Positions 15,457 through 25,732 of a stretch of 47,427 nt of DNA are shown in pieces. The position numbers and the translations under genes were made by a program. The notes below the pieces were generated by a model, which worked only from the letters and a program-made list of their open reading frames with translations, had not been told where the DNA came from and made no database searches. Source of the DNA: an uncultured Saprospiraceae bacterium (GTDB taxonomy: Bacteria > Bacteroidota > Bacteroidia > Chitinophagales > Saprospiraceae); contig CAKZVJ010000242.1 in NCBI GenBank assembly GCA_937923345.1, positions 1 through 47,427 of the forward strand. The letters are read 5' to 3'. Positions within the stretch are counted from its first letter, which is position 1. Each line of letters starts with the position of its first letter.

Positions 15457-16725
15457 ATGAATCGAAGAGTAGTAATAACAGGATTAGGGGTAGTATCACC
15501 CAATGGAGTAGGCTTGGAAGCGTTTACAAAAGCGATCCGATCAGGCACCTCTGGGATACGCCATTTTATGCAATTGGAGGGTTTACAATTTGCATGTCAG
15601 ATTGCAGGGCAACCTGAGGTGGATGAAGATAAGATGCTTGAATATTTGACTCCGCTGCAGCTAAGAAACTTTAAAAGTTCCGGTATCCTCTATGGGGTGA
15701 TGTCAGGGATGGATGCTTGGCGAGATGCTGGCTTGGATAAAGTTGAGGAGACTGACTTTGACAGCGGGATAGTATTTGGTACGGGTACATCAGGGATAGA
15801 AAAATTTAGAGAAGCGATATATAAGGTGGATGATTTACAAGTGAGGCGCCTAGGCAGCACCGTAGTATCTCAAATCATGGCAAGTGGTGTGAGCGCTTAC
15901 CTTGGGGGCATCCTCGGATTGGGGAATCAGATAACAACCAACTCTTCTGCATGTACCACGGGCGTAGAAGCCGTTATGATGGGCTATGACCGTATCAAGG
16001 CAGGGCGTGCCAAGCGCATGCTTGTTGGCAGCTGTAGTGATCATGGCCCTTACCTGTGGGGTGGTTTTGACGCGATGCGCGTACTCACCTCTAGATTCAA
16101 TGACGATCCTGAAGATGGGTCTAGGCCGATGAGTGCCACTGCCTCAGGATTTGTCCCAGGAAGTGGGGGAGGTGCTCTAGTCTTAGAGACCTTGGAGAGT
16201 GCTTTGGAAAGAGGAGCTGAAATCTACGCGGAAGTACTTGGAGGCGAACTCAACTCTGGGGGACATAGAAACGGAGGGACGATGACCGCTCCAAATTCTG
16301 AAGCAGTCCAGCGTTGTATCGTAAATGCCTTGGCCAATGCAAATGTATCCCCAGAAGAAATAGATACCATCAATGGACACCTGACGGCAACCACCAAAGA
16401 CCCTACCGAGATACAGAATTGGTGCGAGGCTTTACAACTCAAGGGAAAAGACTTTCCTCATATCAATACCCTTAAGTCTATGATTGGCCACTGTTTAGCA
16501 GCTGGTGGCTCAATAGAGTGTGTAGCCAGTGTACTCCAAATCAAAGAGGGATTTATATTCCCTAATATCAATTGTGAAGATTTGCATTCCGAAATTACTA
16601 GTTTAATTTCTGCAGATAAAATACCTTTATCCTTGATAGAGAAGGACATCAGCATAGTGGCCAAAGCGAGTTTTGGTTTTGGAGATGTGAATGGATGTAT
16701 TATTTTTAAAAAGTATAGCGCTTAG
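15457..16725 (+). CDS. Beta-ketoacyl-ACP synthase, KAS I/II family
   Basis: 422 residues. The thiolase fold starts with RRVVITGLGVVSPNG. The Cys-His-His triad is present: C166 (NSSACTTG), H308 (NGHLTATTKDPTE) and H345 (KSMIGHCLAAGG) with K340. The second motif differs from the common HGTST form, which suggests a divergent, specialised clade. Because the Cys is kept it should be a real condensing enzyme and not a chain length factor; no separate chain length factor gene is present. It likely elongates the acyl chain on the cluster ACP. It starts one base after the dehydratase stop and ends six bases before the ACP start. Confidence 0.92.
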   Translation: MNRRVVITGLGVVSPNGVGLEAFTKAIRSGTSGIRHFMQLEGLQFACQIAGQPEVDEDKMLEYLTPLQLRNFKSSGILYGVMSGMDAWRDAGLDKVEETDFDSGIVFGTGTSGIEKFREAIYKVDDLQVRRLGSTVVSQIMASGVSAYLGGILGLGNQITTNSSACTTGVEAVMMGYDRIKAGRAKRMLVGSCSDHGPYLWGGFDAMRVLTSRFNDDPEDGSRPMSATASGFVPGSGGGALVLETLESALERGAEIYAEVLGGELNSGGHRNGGTMTAPNSEAVQRCIVNALANANVSPEEIDTINGHLTATTKDPTEIQNWCEALQLKGKDFPHINTLKSMIGHCLAAGGSIECVASVLQIKEGFIFPNINCEDLHSEITSLISADKIPLSLIEKDISIVAKASFGFGDVNGCIIFKKYSA

Positions 16726-16731
16726 AAACTT

Positions 16732-16986
16732 ATGGATAAAGAAAAAATGATATCAGGGCTTAAAGAAATCATCAAGCCATATATACAAGACGAAGATGCC
16801 TTCGCTAATCTTAATGAAGAGACAGATTTTATCAATGACCTGAAAATCAACTCAGCTAATCTGGTAGATGTTGTTTTAGATATTGAAGACAAATATGACA
16901 TCATCATCGATAATGACGCAATGGATTCTATGCTGGATGTAAAGTCTGCCCTGGCAGTAATTGAATCAAAAGTAGCGGCTAAATAA
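16732..16986 (+). CDS. Acyl carrier protein
   Basis: 84-residue acidic helical protein. The phosphopantetheine site is DLKINSANLVDVV with S41; the usual DSL is here NSA, a variant found in specialised carrier proteins. VLDIEDKYDIIID gives helix II and the following loop. It lies between the ketosynthase and a 4'-phosphopantetheinyl transferase, whose ATG overlaps the ACP stop by one base. It is therefore most likely the dedicated carrier of the chain-building enzymes and is activated by that transferase. Confidence 0.92.
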   Translation: MDKEKMISGLKEIIKPYIQDEDAFANLNEETDFINDLKINSANLVDVVLDIEDKYDIIIDNDAMDSMLDVKSALAVIESKVAAK

Positions 16987-17585
16987 TGATTGGCAATGAC
17001 ATAGTCGATATCAAAAAAGCAAGGTCTGAAGGGTCTTGGAAGCAAGCACGATTTATCAAAAAGATATTTGCCGAAAGTGAACGACCTCAAATCATATCCA
17101 CTGGAAGTCCCTTCCTAAATATATGGCGCATGTGGAGCATGAAGGAAAGTGTATATAAAGTGATTGTACAATCTGGAGAAGAACGCTTTCTGAATCCTCA
17201 AAAATTGATCTGCACTTTTGAAGATGAAAAAAATGGATTTGTAACATACAATGGAAAAAACTACGCTACACAAACTCTAAGAACCAGCAATTATATTTAT
17301 TCTAGTCACACGAAAGATGCTGCCCAGTCAGAGGTAATAAATGAAATACTACATGTCAAAGACCCAAATGAGCAAAGTAAAATGACTCGGCTGGCTTTAT
17401 TTCAACGGGTAGCCAATATGCTTGAATACCCGCTCAAGAAATTGAGTGTGCAAAAAAATAAACAGGGGGTACCAAAATTATATCACAGTAATGAGCCTTT
17501 ATCCCTGCAGTTCTCCTTGACGCATCATGGAAATTATGGGGCTTATTCTTTACTCAAAGAATTGAAATCGAAATTAGATGATTAA
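16986..17585 (+). CDS. 4'-phosphopantetheinyl transferase
   Basis: 199 residues. The metal-binding motif GNDIVDI is at residues 3-9 and the second motif WRMWSMKESVYK at about 47-58, the two hallmarks of the superfamily. The length lies between AcpS (about 120) and Sfp (about 230). It should transfer phosphopantetheine from CoA to S41 of the adjacent ACP. Overlap with the ACP gene (1 base) and with the membrane protein gene (8 bases) indicates joint expression. A dedicated transferase suggests that the housekeeping one does not serve the NSA-type ACP well (inference). Confidence 0.9.
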   Translation: MIGNDIVDIKKARSEGSWKQARFIKKIFAESERPQIISTGSPFLNIWRMWSMKESVYKVIVQSGEERFLNPQKLICTFEDEKNGFVTYNGKNYATQTLRTSNYIYSSHTKDAAQSEVINEILHVKDPNEQSKMTRLALFQRVANMLEYPLKKLSVQKNKQGVPKLYHSNEPLSLQFSLTHHGNYGAYSLLKELKSKLDD

Positions 17586-18015
17586 TGAATTTATAGCCTA
17601 TGCGAAGCGGAAGCTTGATGTAGATAAACGTTTGATTTTTCTCTATTGCATCATCTATTTTATTTGGGGTATGGGTATGGATCAGTTTGGACAATTGGTG
17701 CAAATTGCAAAGTTTACCTTTTGGTGGCAAATCATTACATGTTACATCGTGTACATGGTTCCCATATCATTGATTTTACGGGGCTTACCATTTCACCAAC
17801 AATATGCTTATGGATTGGTGACGATGGGATTTTTAGAATTTGGAGGCTATGCGATGCGGACTTCTTATGCCTATCCGGATAATATATTAGACCACTTATT
17901 TTCTCCTCAAAATTTCTCTTTAGGCATGGCACTGTTCTTTGCTTTATATTATCCTGCTGGTAATTGGCTAGTAGGAAAAGTGTACCATTTGAGCTACAAA
18001 AAAGAAGCGCCATAA
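17578..18015 (+). CDS. Small four-helix membrane protein of the cluster
   Basis: 145 residues. Four hydrophobic segments are apparent, at about 19-37, 48-68, 76-93 and 112-133. No motif that I recognise; there are His and aromatic residues (FHQQYAY, LSYKK). The start overlaps the transferase end. In context it could anchor the enzymes at the membrane, handle the lipid product or assist export, but nothing in the sequence proves this. Confidence 0.7.
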   Translation: MINEFIAYAKRKLDVDKRLIFLYCIIYFIWGMGMDQFGQLVQIAKFTFWWQIITCYIVYMVPISLILRGLPFHQQYAYGLVTMGFLEFGGYAMRTSYAYPDNILDHLFSPQNFSLGMALFFALYYPAGNWLVGKVYHLSYKKEAP

Positions 18016-18018
18016 TTC

Positions 18019-18726
18019 ATGTTAAGGCAACGGAGTCTCGAAAAAGAGCAAATGGACAATCTTCAATTGTCTGGAAAGGAGCTGCATGACACCTTAAACG
18101 GCCTTACCCATATCAATCGGTTTCTCGGCAATACGAACGCCACTTTAAGGGCAGTACAAAACGAAATAATGGCTTGTACTGAGCCATTGACAATTATCGA
18201 CCTAGGATGTGGCGGAGGGGATAATCTGCTAGCCATCGCGCTGTGGTGCGATGAGCATAGCATTGAGGTCAATTTAATAGGCATTGATGGAAATCTACAC
18301 ATTCTAGATTATGCAACGCAACAGAACACTTCTACAATAGACATCGAATATATTAAGGCAAATATCCTTGCAGATGACTTTGTATTGCCTGCATGCGATC
18401 TACTAATTAGTAGTCATTTTATGTATCACTTTAGCGATGAACAGCTGATTGATTTCCTAAAGAAAAGTAAGTCAAATATTCGTCGCAAGATTATATTGAG
18501 TGAGTTGTCGAGAAGCAGCATTGCCTATGCCTTGTTTAAAATTGGAGCCCCTCTAATGCCCTTCTCCAAGATGGTAAAAGATGATGGATTACGGGCGATA
18601 AGGCGGTCATTTAGGAGAAGGGAGGTGGAGCAAATATTATTGGAGGCTGGGCTAACAGAATACAGCATTCAATGGAAGTGGGCCTTTCGGTATTTGATAT
18701 TGGTTACTGTAAACAATATTCCTTAG
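18019..18726 (+). CDS. Class I SAM-dependent methyltransferase (cluster copy 2)
   Basis: 235 residues with motif I IIDLGCGGGDNLL and GIDGN, and a motif IV region SHFMYHFSDE. Shared blocks with the methyltransferase at 12162 (LQLSGKELHDTLN..INRFLG near the start, DDGLRAIRRSFRR and IQWKWAFRY near the end) show that they are paralogues. It starts three bases after the membrane protein stop and closes the second block. Two such enzymes suggest two methylation steps or two positions on the product. The following gene is convergent. Confidence 0.87.
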   Translation: MLRQRSLEKEQMDNLQLSGKELHDTLNGLTHINRFLGNTNATLRAVQNEIMACTEPLTIIDLGCGGGDNLLAIALWCDEHSIEVNLIGIDGNLHILDYATQQNTSTIDIEYIKANILADDFVLPACDLLISSHFMYHFSDEQLIDFLKKSKSNIRRKIILSELSRSSIAYALFKIGAPLMPFSKMVKDDGLRAIRRSFRRREVEQILLEAGLTEYSIQWKWAFRYLILVTVNNIP

Positions 18727-18762
18727 AATTTTAAGAAAAGTGTTTTTGATCCTTATTGAATT

Positions 18763-19446
18763 CTAGAATCTATATCCAAATTGTACGTTAATAGCGGCGG
18801 CAGGTGCTGAACCACCTGATCTGTCGATTTCAAACAAATCTCTAAACTCCATCACTAAAGTCCCATCCGTTATAAATAACTCTTCATTCCAACTTGTCCA
18901 GCCTAAACCAACGGAGACATCAAAAACAAATCTGTGCTTAGAGCCAAAATCTCGCATGAAGCCAGCAAACAAAAGCCAACCGCTGTTTGTAAATTTCCCT
19001 TTTAGCAGCCTCTCTTCCATAAAAGAACCGCTAGGATCTAGTACACTTTTAAAAGTGGAGATATTCGCATTATCATATTTATACATAAATCGAAGGTAGA
19101 ATAGGTCATTATCATCAAATGCCATATATACTTTTGGACCTCCTCGCAACCTAATCCCATTAAATCTTTCACCCACGAATGTAGCTTGAGAATAACGGAG
19201 CAATGGACCACCTTCTACCTCAAATCCGAGCCTTTTCGTGAGCGGGTATTCAAATACTAAACTTGCAGCGGGTGCAAAGAAATTCAGAAGTCCAGCAGCA
19301 TTCCATCTTATGGATGGTGATCTATACCAATCGTGTTCTACGGAGTCTCTTCGAAGCTCAACACTATTAGAATCAAATACCCTAAGCTCTTGACTACAAC
19401 AATTCACAGTTAAGCAGCCAAAAAGAAAAATAAAGAGTATTCTCAT
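18763..19446 (-). CDS. Small outer-membrane beta-barrel-like protein
   Basis: 227 residues with a signal peptide (MRILFIFLFGCLTVNCCSQ). The mature part alternates hydrophobic and polar residues in strand-like segments (RLGFEVEGGPLLRYSQ, LFYLRFMYKYDN, FVFDVSVGLGW) and ends INVQFGYRF with a terminal Phe, as outer-membrane barrels do. The ATG overlaps the stop of the LVIVD lipoprotein gene (ATGA). No specific family recognised; a structural or transport role with the two lipoproteins upstream is possible. Confidence 0.6.
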   Translation of the reverse strand: MRILFIFLFGCLTVNCCSQELRVFDSNSVELRRDSVEHDWYRSPSIRWNAAGLLNFFAPAASLVFEYPLTKRLGFEVEGGPLLRYSQATFVGERFNGIRLRGGPKVYMAFDDNDLFYLRFMYKYDNANISTFKSVLDPSGSFMEERLLKGKFTNSGWLLFAGFMRDFGSKHRFVFDVSVGLGWTSWNEELFITDGTLVMEFRDLFEIDRSGGSAPAAAINVQFGYRF

Positions 19447-20216
19447 TTAGATATTATTGATTCATGTGCAATGGAACCATCTTCGTTTAGGTCGAGGATA
19501 AAGAATTTATCCGTACTGGATACAATCATTCTGTCACCATCAACAATAATATCAAATGGTTCTTCTATTGGATAATCTAGATCCGGACGTTCTACTACGG
19601 CGGTAGGATCACTAATATCGAAAACCTTCAAGGTCTCTGATCCTGTAGAACAGACGTACAAATATTGATCTGTATAACCTAGTCCATTAGGAATATCTAG
19701 CTCAAATGACTGACTCAAAATAGGATTGCTAGGATTACTGACTTCGTATATGAGTAATGCACTTTGCGTATTTAGATTTCCACACACATTTACAATAGTC
19801 TTAATGGTGGAATACGCATAGTTGTCTTTAACCACTACTGGATCACAAGCTCCAAAGAATTCATCTTCTCTCAGGGTTTGCGAAAGCAAATTTGGCTCCG
19901 CTGGGTTATCTAATCCAAGGATAAACAAACCTGTTCTTGAACCTAAATAGATTCTATTTTCATAGATAAAAATGGTTTCTAAGCCATAGTCTGTTTCAAG
20001 CTCACTAACTAAAACCGGCTTGCTAGGATCTGTAATATCAAAAGTCTGTAGTTCATTAGGATTCAAGGTGTACATAAAATCTCCTAAGGTTGCAAAACGG
20101 GTTATTGAACCTGAAGTGCCATTGGACGATTCAATACTACTAAGTGCTGACTCAGAATCGCACGCTAGAAATGAAAATAGGCATGCACTCAAAATAATAA
20201 ATAAGGCTTTATTCAT
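19443..20216 (-). CDS. LVIVD-repeat lipoprotein (257 aa)
   Basis: Lipobox SFLAC at the end of the signal peptide gives a lipidated Cys19. Several LVIVD-type repeats follow (LQTFDITDPSKPVLVSEL, LFILGLDNPAEPNLLSQ, LLIYEVSNPSNPILSQS, LKVFDISDPTAVVERP), which form beta-propeller blades in surface proteins. It lies six bases after a related gene. A function in the cell envelope is likely but no ligand can be named. Confidence 0.82.
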   Translation of the reverse strand: MNKALFIILSACLFSFLACDSESALSSIESSNGTSGSITRFATLGDFMYTLNPNELQTFDITDPSKPVLVSELETDYGLETIFIYENRIYLGSRTGLFILGLDNPAEPNLLSQTLREDEFFGACDPVVVKDNYAYSTIKTIVNVCGNLNTQSALLIYEVSNPSNPILSQSFELDIPNGLGYTDQYLYVCSTGSETLKVFDISDPTAVVERPDLDYPIEEPFDIIVDGDRMIVSSTDKFFILDLNEDGSIAHESIISK

Positions 20217-20222
20217 TGTTAC

Positions 20223-20750
20223 TTAATTTACGGTGTGGCAAAATACGTTCTCTAAATTCTTGTCTTCCCATCCAATTACTGCGCCTCGATTTTCATCTAC
20301 ACATTCAAATGGACCATTGAACAATTGAGGAAAAAGAAAGGGATCAAATACATCTGTAGTCCTGCTAAGAAAAACTACGTTATGTATATCAGATATATCA
20401 ATGGAAACTAGATCTTTCCAACTATCTGCAAACAGTATGTTATCGTCTATAGTAAAATCTGTCACAGCTGGAATACTAATGAAAGCTATACTATTCTGCT
20501 GATCCACGTCTGATAAGTCGAATACATGAATTCCTTTTCCTGCTTCTACCATAAAGAAGAAATCTCCTATCAGGAATATCGGACCGCTTTGCTCAATAGA
20601 TTGTGGAGCTTGGCTACCAATATTATCTAATTCTGAAAATGGTATATAAATGGGTGTCTTACCCATGCCCGAATAGGCTAAGTACTCTTCCTGATGGCAG
20701 GAAAAAAGAAATAGACTCGATGCGATGATTAAGCTGAATGTAAAGCGCAT
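20223..20750 (-). CDS. Short LVIVD-type lipoprotein (175 aa)
   Basis: Signal peptide with lipobox LFSCHQ (Cys18). The middle has propeller-like segments (GKGIHVFDLSDVDQQNSIAF, LVSIDISDIHNVVFLS) and the C-terminus reads CVDENRGAVIGWEDKNLENVFC, with two Cys that may pair. It is first in a three-gene minus-strand unit. The homology with the next protein is partial; only two to three blades are visible, so it may assemble with its neighbour. Confidence 0.72.
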   Translation of the reverse strand: MRFTFSLIIASSLFLFSCHQEEYLAYSGMGKTPIYIPFSELDNIGSQAPQSIEQSGPIFLIGDFFFMVEAGKGIHVFDLSDVDQQNSIAFISIPAVTDFTIDDNILFADSWKDLVSIDISDIHNVVFLSRTTDVFDPFLFPQLFNGPFECVDENRGAVIGWEDKNLENVFCHTVN

Positions 20751-21086
20751 ATATGATTAACGTTGACTGTTTCAGAATCGCTGTTCGTGATATAAACGAG
20801 TAGCATGCTTGTTACCTCAAAATCACATTTCAAAGCCAGAACACTAGTATATAGAATCGATTGCTTTAATTTTAAAATCCTGAAGTTCTGCAAATTAAAA
20901 ATCTAATATCAACCCAGTGTTAAGTCAATATTAAACTTTCCCCGAAAGCCATTAAATTGAGAAATTGTTTATTTCTAACTAAGCTTCTGTTAGTATATAT
21001 AAGGGACCTAAGACCTATATTCTCTACAAACAACACAACTTTAAATCTTTAAATGTTGTTTTATTCTCATAATAAACCAGCTCATT
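20751..21086. other. Divergent AT-rich intergenic region
   Basis: 336 bp between the LVIVD unit and the DUF302 gene, AT-rich. No gene, no convincing hairpin and no exact TAnnTTTG box were seen; promoters for both directions must be here but cannot be pinned down. Confidence 0.4.
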
Positions 21087-21488
21087 ATGTCCAACAACGG
21101 AATCATCACCAAAACTAGCAATCAAGGATTCGAGGAAACCTACAGCAAGCTACGAAGCATCATAGATGGCAACCCTAATCTCAAGATTATTTTGGAGTTA
21201 GACCACACTAAAAACGCTGCCTCAGTAGACTTGGAGCTAAATCCTACAAGAATCATTATGTTTGGAAATCCAAAACTAGGTACACCTCTAATGAACACAA
21301 CAGCGTATTTAGGATTGGACCTACCACAAAAGATCTTGGTAACTCAGGGAATCGACGGCAGCGTTCAAGTATCCTACAATGACCCTTTGTATCTCAAAGT
21401 GAGACACAAAATCGAGGGCGTTGAAGAAGTACTTGCGAAGGTTAAAGGCGCTCTAGATAAGATTACAGACGGCGCCACTGGAGCATAA
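21087..21488 (+). CDS. DUF302 family protein
   Basis: 133 residues without a signal peptide. The conserved blocks of DUF302 are present: ILELDHTKNAASVDLELNPTR, IIMFGNPKLGTPLM, LDLPQKILV and VSYNDPLYL. The fold is a small alpha-beta unit of unknown function, sometimes linked to metal or redox stress. It is followed after 11 bases by a lipoprotein gene. Confidence 0.88.
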   Translation: MSNNGIITKTSNQGFEETYSKLRSIIDGNPNLKIILELDHTKNAASVDLELNPTRIIMFGNPKLGTPLMNTTAYLGLDLPQKILVTQGIDGSVQVSYNDPLYLKVRHKIEGVEEVLAKVKGALDKITDGATGA

Positions 21489-21499
21489 CCGATGCCGAT

Positions 21500-22255
21500 A
21501 TGAAGTACTTTTCACTCATCTTAGCTATTCTACTCGTCTTTGCATGCGAAGACGATAACCAAGTGATGCTTGATGAAAACAACCTTGCGGAATACATTCA
21601 AGCGAACAATAATTTAGCGCTTGATGAATTGATAGCCTGTGCAGGAGGTAAACCAGGTGGACTTTTTGTGGGCGATTCAGAAACGACATCGGTCATCTAT
21701 TATCCTATAGAAGGCGCAAGGGAGATAAGATATTTCGAAACGGCTTCCGTTCTAGACTCCACTGACTTTACGCAGTATACAGCAAAAGAATTGGGCAGTG
21801 AGGCATTATTCAACGGCTATCTAGCAAAGTTCAACAATCCAGATTTTGAAGGAGAGCGCCAAGGTATTGTTACGTTTATTACGGACGGCACCTTGCACAT
21901 CAGCAACCCCATTACCATCAAATCCAATTCCAAACCTACTGAAATCAACCCCTCTTTATTGGAAATTATCCCCAATAATACCAATCCCAGTTTTGAATGG
22001 GAAGATGGTATATTCGACGAGAATGCCATTTACTTTCATGTAGTCTCTGACTTGGATGGCAATCTAATTTCTGGTACCTATACTTTCGAGAAAAACTTTA
22101 CTTTCTACGAACTAGATAATGTGGTGCTCAATATCACAGATCCAAATACGAACCCTTCTTTATCGCCTAACACAACTTACAATTTTACATTGATGGGAGT
22201 GAGTCTAGACAACTGGGTCAATTTATTAATAGAAGAGGAGTTTAGTACGCCTTAA
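21500..22255 (+). CDS. Hypothetical lipoprotein
   Basis: 251 residues; lipobox LVFAC (Cys16) followed by EDDN, typical of Bacteroidota surface-exposed lipoproteins. The rest is acidic and Asn/Thr-rich with strand-like segments and a likely fibronectin or Ig-type end (NPSLSPNTTYNFTLMGVSLDNW). No known family recognised. Spacing suggests co-transcription with the DUF302 gene. Confidence 0.68.
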   Translation: MKYFSLILAILLVFACEDDNQVMLDENNLAEYIQANNNLALDELIACAGGKPGGLFVGDSETTSVIYYPIEGAREIRYFETASVLDSTDFTQYTAKELGSEALFNGYLAKFNNPDFEGERQGIVTFITDGTLHISNPITIKSNSKPTEINPSLLEIIPNNTNPSFEWEDGIFDENAIYFHVVSDLDGNLISGTYTFEKNFTFYELDNVVLNITDPNTNPSLSPNTTYNFTLMGVSLDNWVNLLIEEEFSTP

Positions 22256-22273
22256 ATATAATACACCTTATTC

Positions 22274-22618
22274 ATGACCCCAGAAACAACCATCCAAACT
22301 CAAGTACAAGGATACAATTCCAGAGATATCGAACTCTTCGCATCAGCCCATGCGGAGGACGTAGAGCTCTACAACTTTGGAGAAGCAAAGCCATTTTGTG
22401 TAGGCAAAGCAAAGCTGAGAGAGATTTATGGAGCGATTTTTCAAGAGTCGCCAAACCTTCACACCGAGATACTCAATAGGATTATTATGGGCAATACCGT
22501 CATGGATCACGAAATAGTGACCGGTAGAAAAGGGGTAGACAAACTCGAGCTCGTAGCAATCTACGAGCTTGAAAATGAGAAGATTGCTAGAGCTTACTTC
22601 AAGAGAAGAGGCTGGTAA
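22274..22618 (+). CDS. SnoaL-like (NTF2 superfamily) protein
   Basis: 114 residues. The pattern of an N-terminal helix (TIQTQVQGYNSRDIELFASAHAEDVELY), a middle region with F(C)VGKAKLREIYGAIF and C-terminal strands (VDKLELVAIYELENEKIARAYF) is that of the SnoaL-like NTF2 fold. Such proteins bind or isomerise small molecules, but many have no known substrate. It starts 18 bases after the lipoprotein stop. Confidence 0.78.
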   Translation: MTPETTIQTQVQGYNSRDIELFASAHAEDVELYNFGEAKPFCVGKAKLREIYGAIFQESPNLHTEILNRIIMGNTVMDHEIVTGRKGVDKLELVAIYELENEKIARAYFKRRGW

Positions 22619-22662
22619 ATCAGGTCCATATACATTTTCATGAATCTAAACTATAATTAGCC

Positions 22663-22670
22663 TACCTTTG
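22663..22670 (+). promoter_or_regulatory. -7 promoter element of the CDP-alcohol phosphatidyltransferase gene
   Basis: TACCTTTG fits TAnnTTTG exactly and lies 15 bases before the ATG at 22686, implying a nearly leaderless transcript. No TTG at ideal -33 spacing is seen. Confidence 0.5.
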
Positions 22671-22685
22671 CGCGTCTAAGCATAC

Positions 22686-23450
22686 ATGGCTAAATTACCT
22701 AAAGAATATCAATTCATAGACTTATCAGATTATGGTAGAGGGGTGGCAAGATGGATTGCCAATGCATTGCAGCACACTTCCGTGACACCTATACAAGTAA
22801 CCACCTGGTTTATCATCGCTGGGATCTTAGCCATCTTTGCTATGATCTATGGATACTATATTTTGGCAGCTATCTTGTTGGTGTGGAAATCCATCTTAGA
22901 CGCAGCCGATGGAGAACTATCAAGAGTCAAAAATACACCTTCCTACGTCGGTCGCTACTATGATTCTATTGCGGACATCATCCTCAATTTTCTATTCTTA
23001 CTGACCATAATGTATATTTCAGATGGCACCATCTGGATGATGCTCTTGGCTTTTCTTGGCATTCAACTACAAGGCACGCTATACAACTATTATTACGTAA
23101 TCCTGCGCAATACGGTCAGCGGCGATACCACGAGTAGGATATTCGAAGACAGCATCCCAACGGCTATGAAAGGGGAGACTCAGGCTACCGTTGACCTCTT
23201 CTACAAAACATATAACACGCTTTACATCATCTTTGACAAATCCATCTATTACATGGATAGGAAAGCCTCAGATAGCCGACCATTTCCAAAGTGGTTTATG
23301 ACGATGAACTCTGTTTTTGGGCTTGGTTTTCAGCTATTGATTATGTCGGTGTTTTTGGCTTTAGAAATGACAGTATATATCATACCGTTTTTTATTTTAT
23401 TCACGCTTCTGATTCCAGTCTTTATTTTGATAAGAAGGCTAGTGCTTTAG
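22686..23450 (+). CDS. CDP-alcohol phosphatidyltransferase family membrane enzyme
   Basis: 254 residues, strongly hydrophobic with about six membrane segments. The signature D-x2-D-G-x2-(A/S)R-x8-G-x3-D-x3-D is complete in DAADGELSR...GRYYDSIAD, with metal-binding D72, D75, D93 and D97. It moves a phosphoalcohol from a CDP-alcohol to an acceptor in phospholipid synthesis. The acceptor cannot be assigned; the sequence is not an obvious PgsA or PssA. A bidirectional terminator lies just after the gene. Confidence 0.88.
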   Translation: MAKLPKEYQFIDLSDYGRGVARWIANALQHTSVTPIQVTTWFIIAGILAIFAMIYGYYILAAILLVWKSILDAADGELSRVKNTPSYVGRYYDSIADIILNFLFLLTIMYISDGTIWMMLLAFLGIQLQGTLYNYYYVILRNTVSGDTTSRIFEDSIPTAMKGETQATVDLFYKTYNTLYIIFDKSIYYMDRKASDSRPFPKWFMTMNSVFGLGFQLLIMSVFLALEMTVYIIPFFILFTLLIPVFILIRRLVL

Positions 23451-23463
23451 TATTATTCATCCA

Positions 23464-23508
23464 CAAAAAAAGGCCACTTCAAATCAATGAAGCAGCCTTT
23501 TTATTTTC
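23464..23508. terminator. Bidirectional terminator between phosphatidyltransferase and katG
   Basis: Inverted repeat with AAAAAGGC and CTTCA on the left, TGAAG and GCCTTTTT on the right, a two-base internal mismatch and a six-base loop. A-run on the left and T-run on the right allow use from both strands; the flanking genes converge here. Confidence 0.75.
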
Positions 23509-23521
23509 AAATAAAATCAAA

Positions 23522-25732
<2,211 letters not shown>

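Noticed and set aside
16183..16442. Open frames antisense to the ketosynthase and other genes
   Set aside because: Shadow frames of strong coding regions without start context or domains.
11035..18726. Flexirubin/dialkylresorcinol (DarA/DarB) or aryl polyene cluster
   Set aside because: No DarA/DarB-type cyclase or KAS III, no chain length factor, thioesterase or ammonia lyase; the ring-forming enzyme here is a type III PKS.
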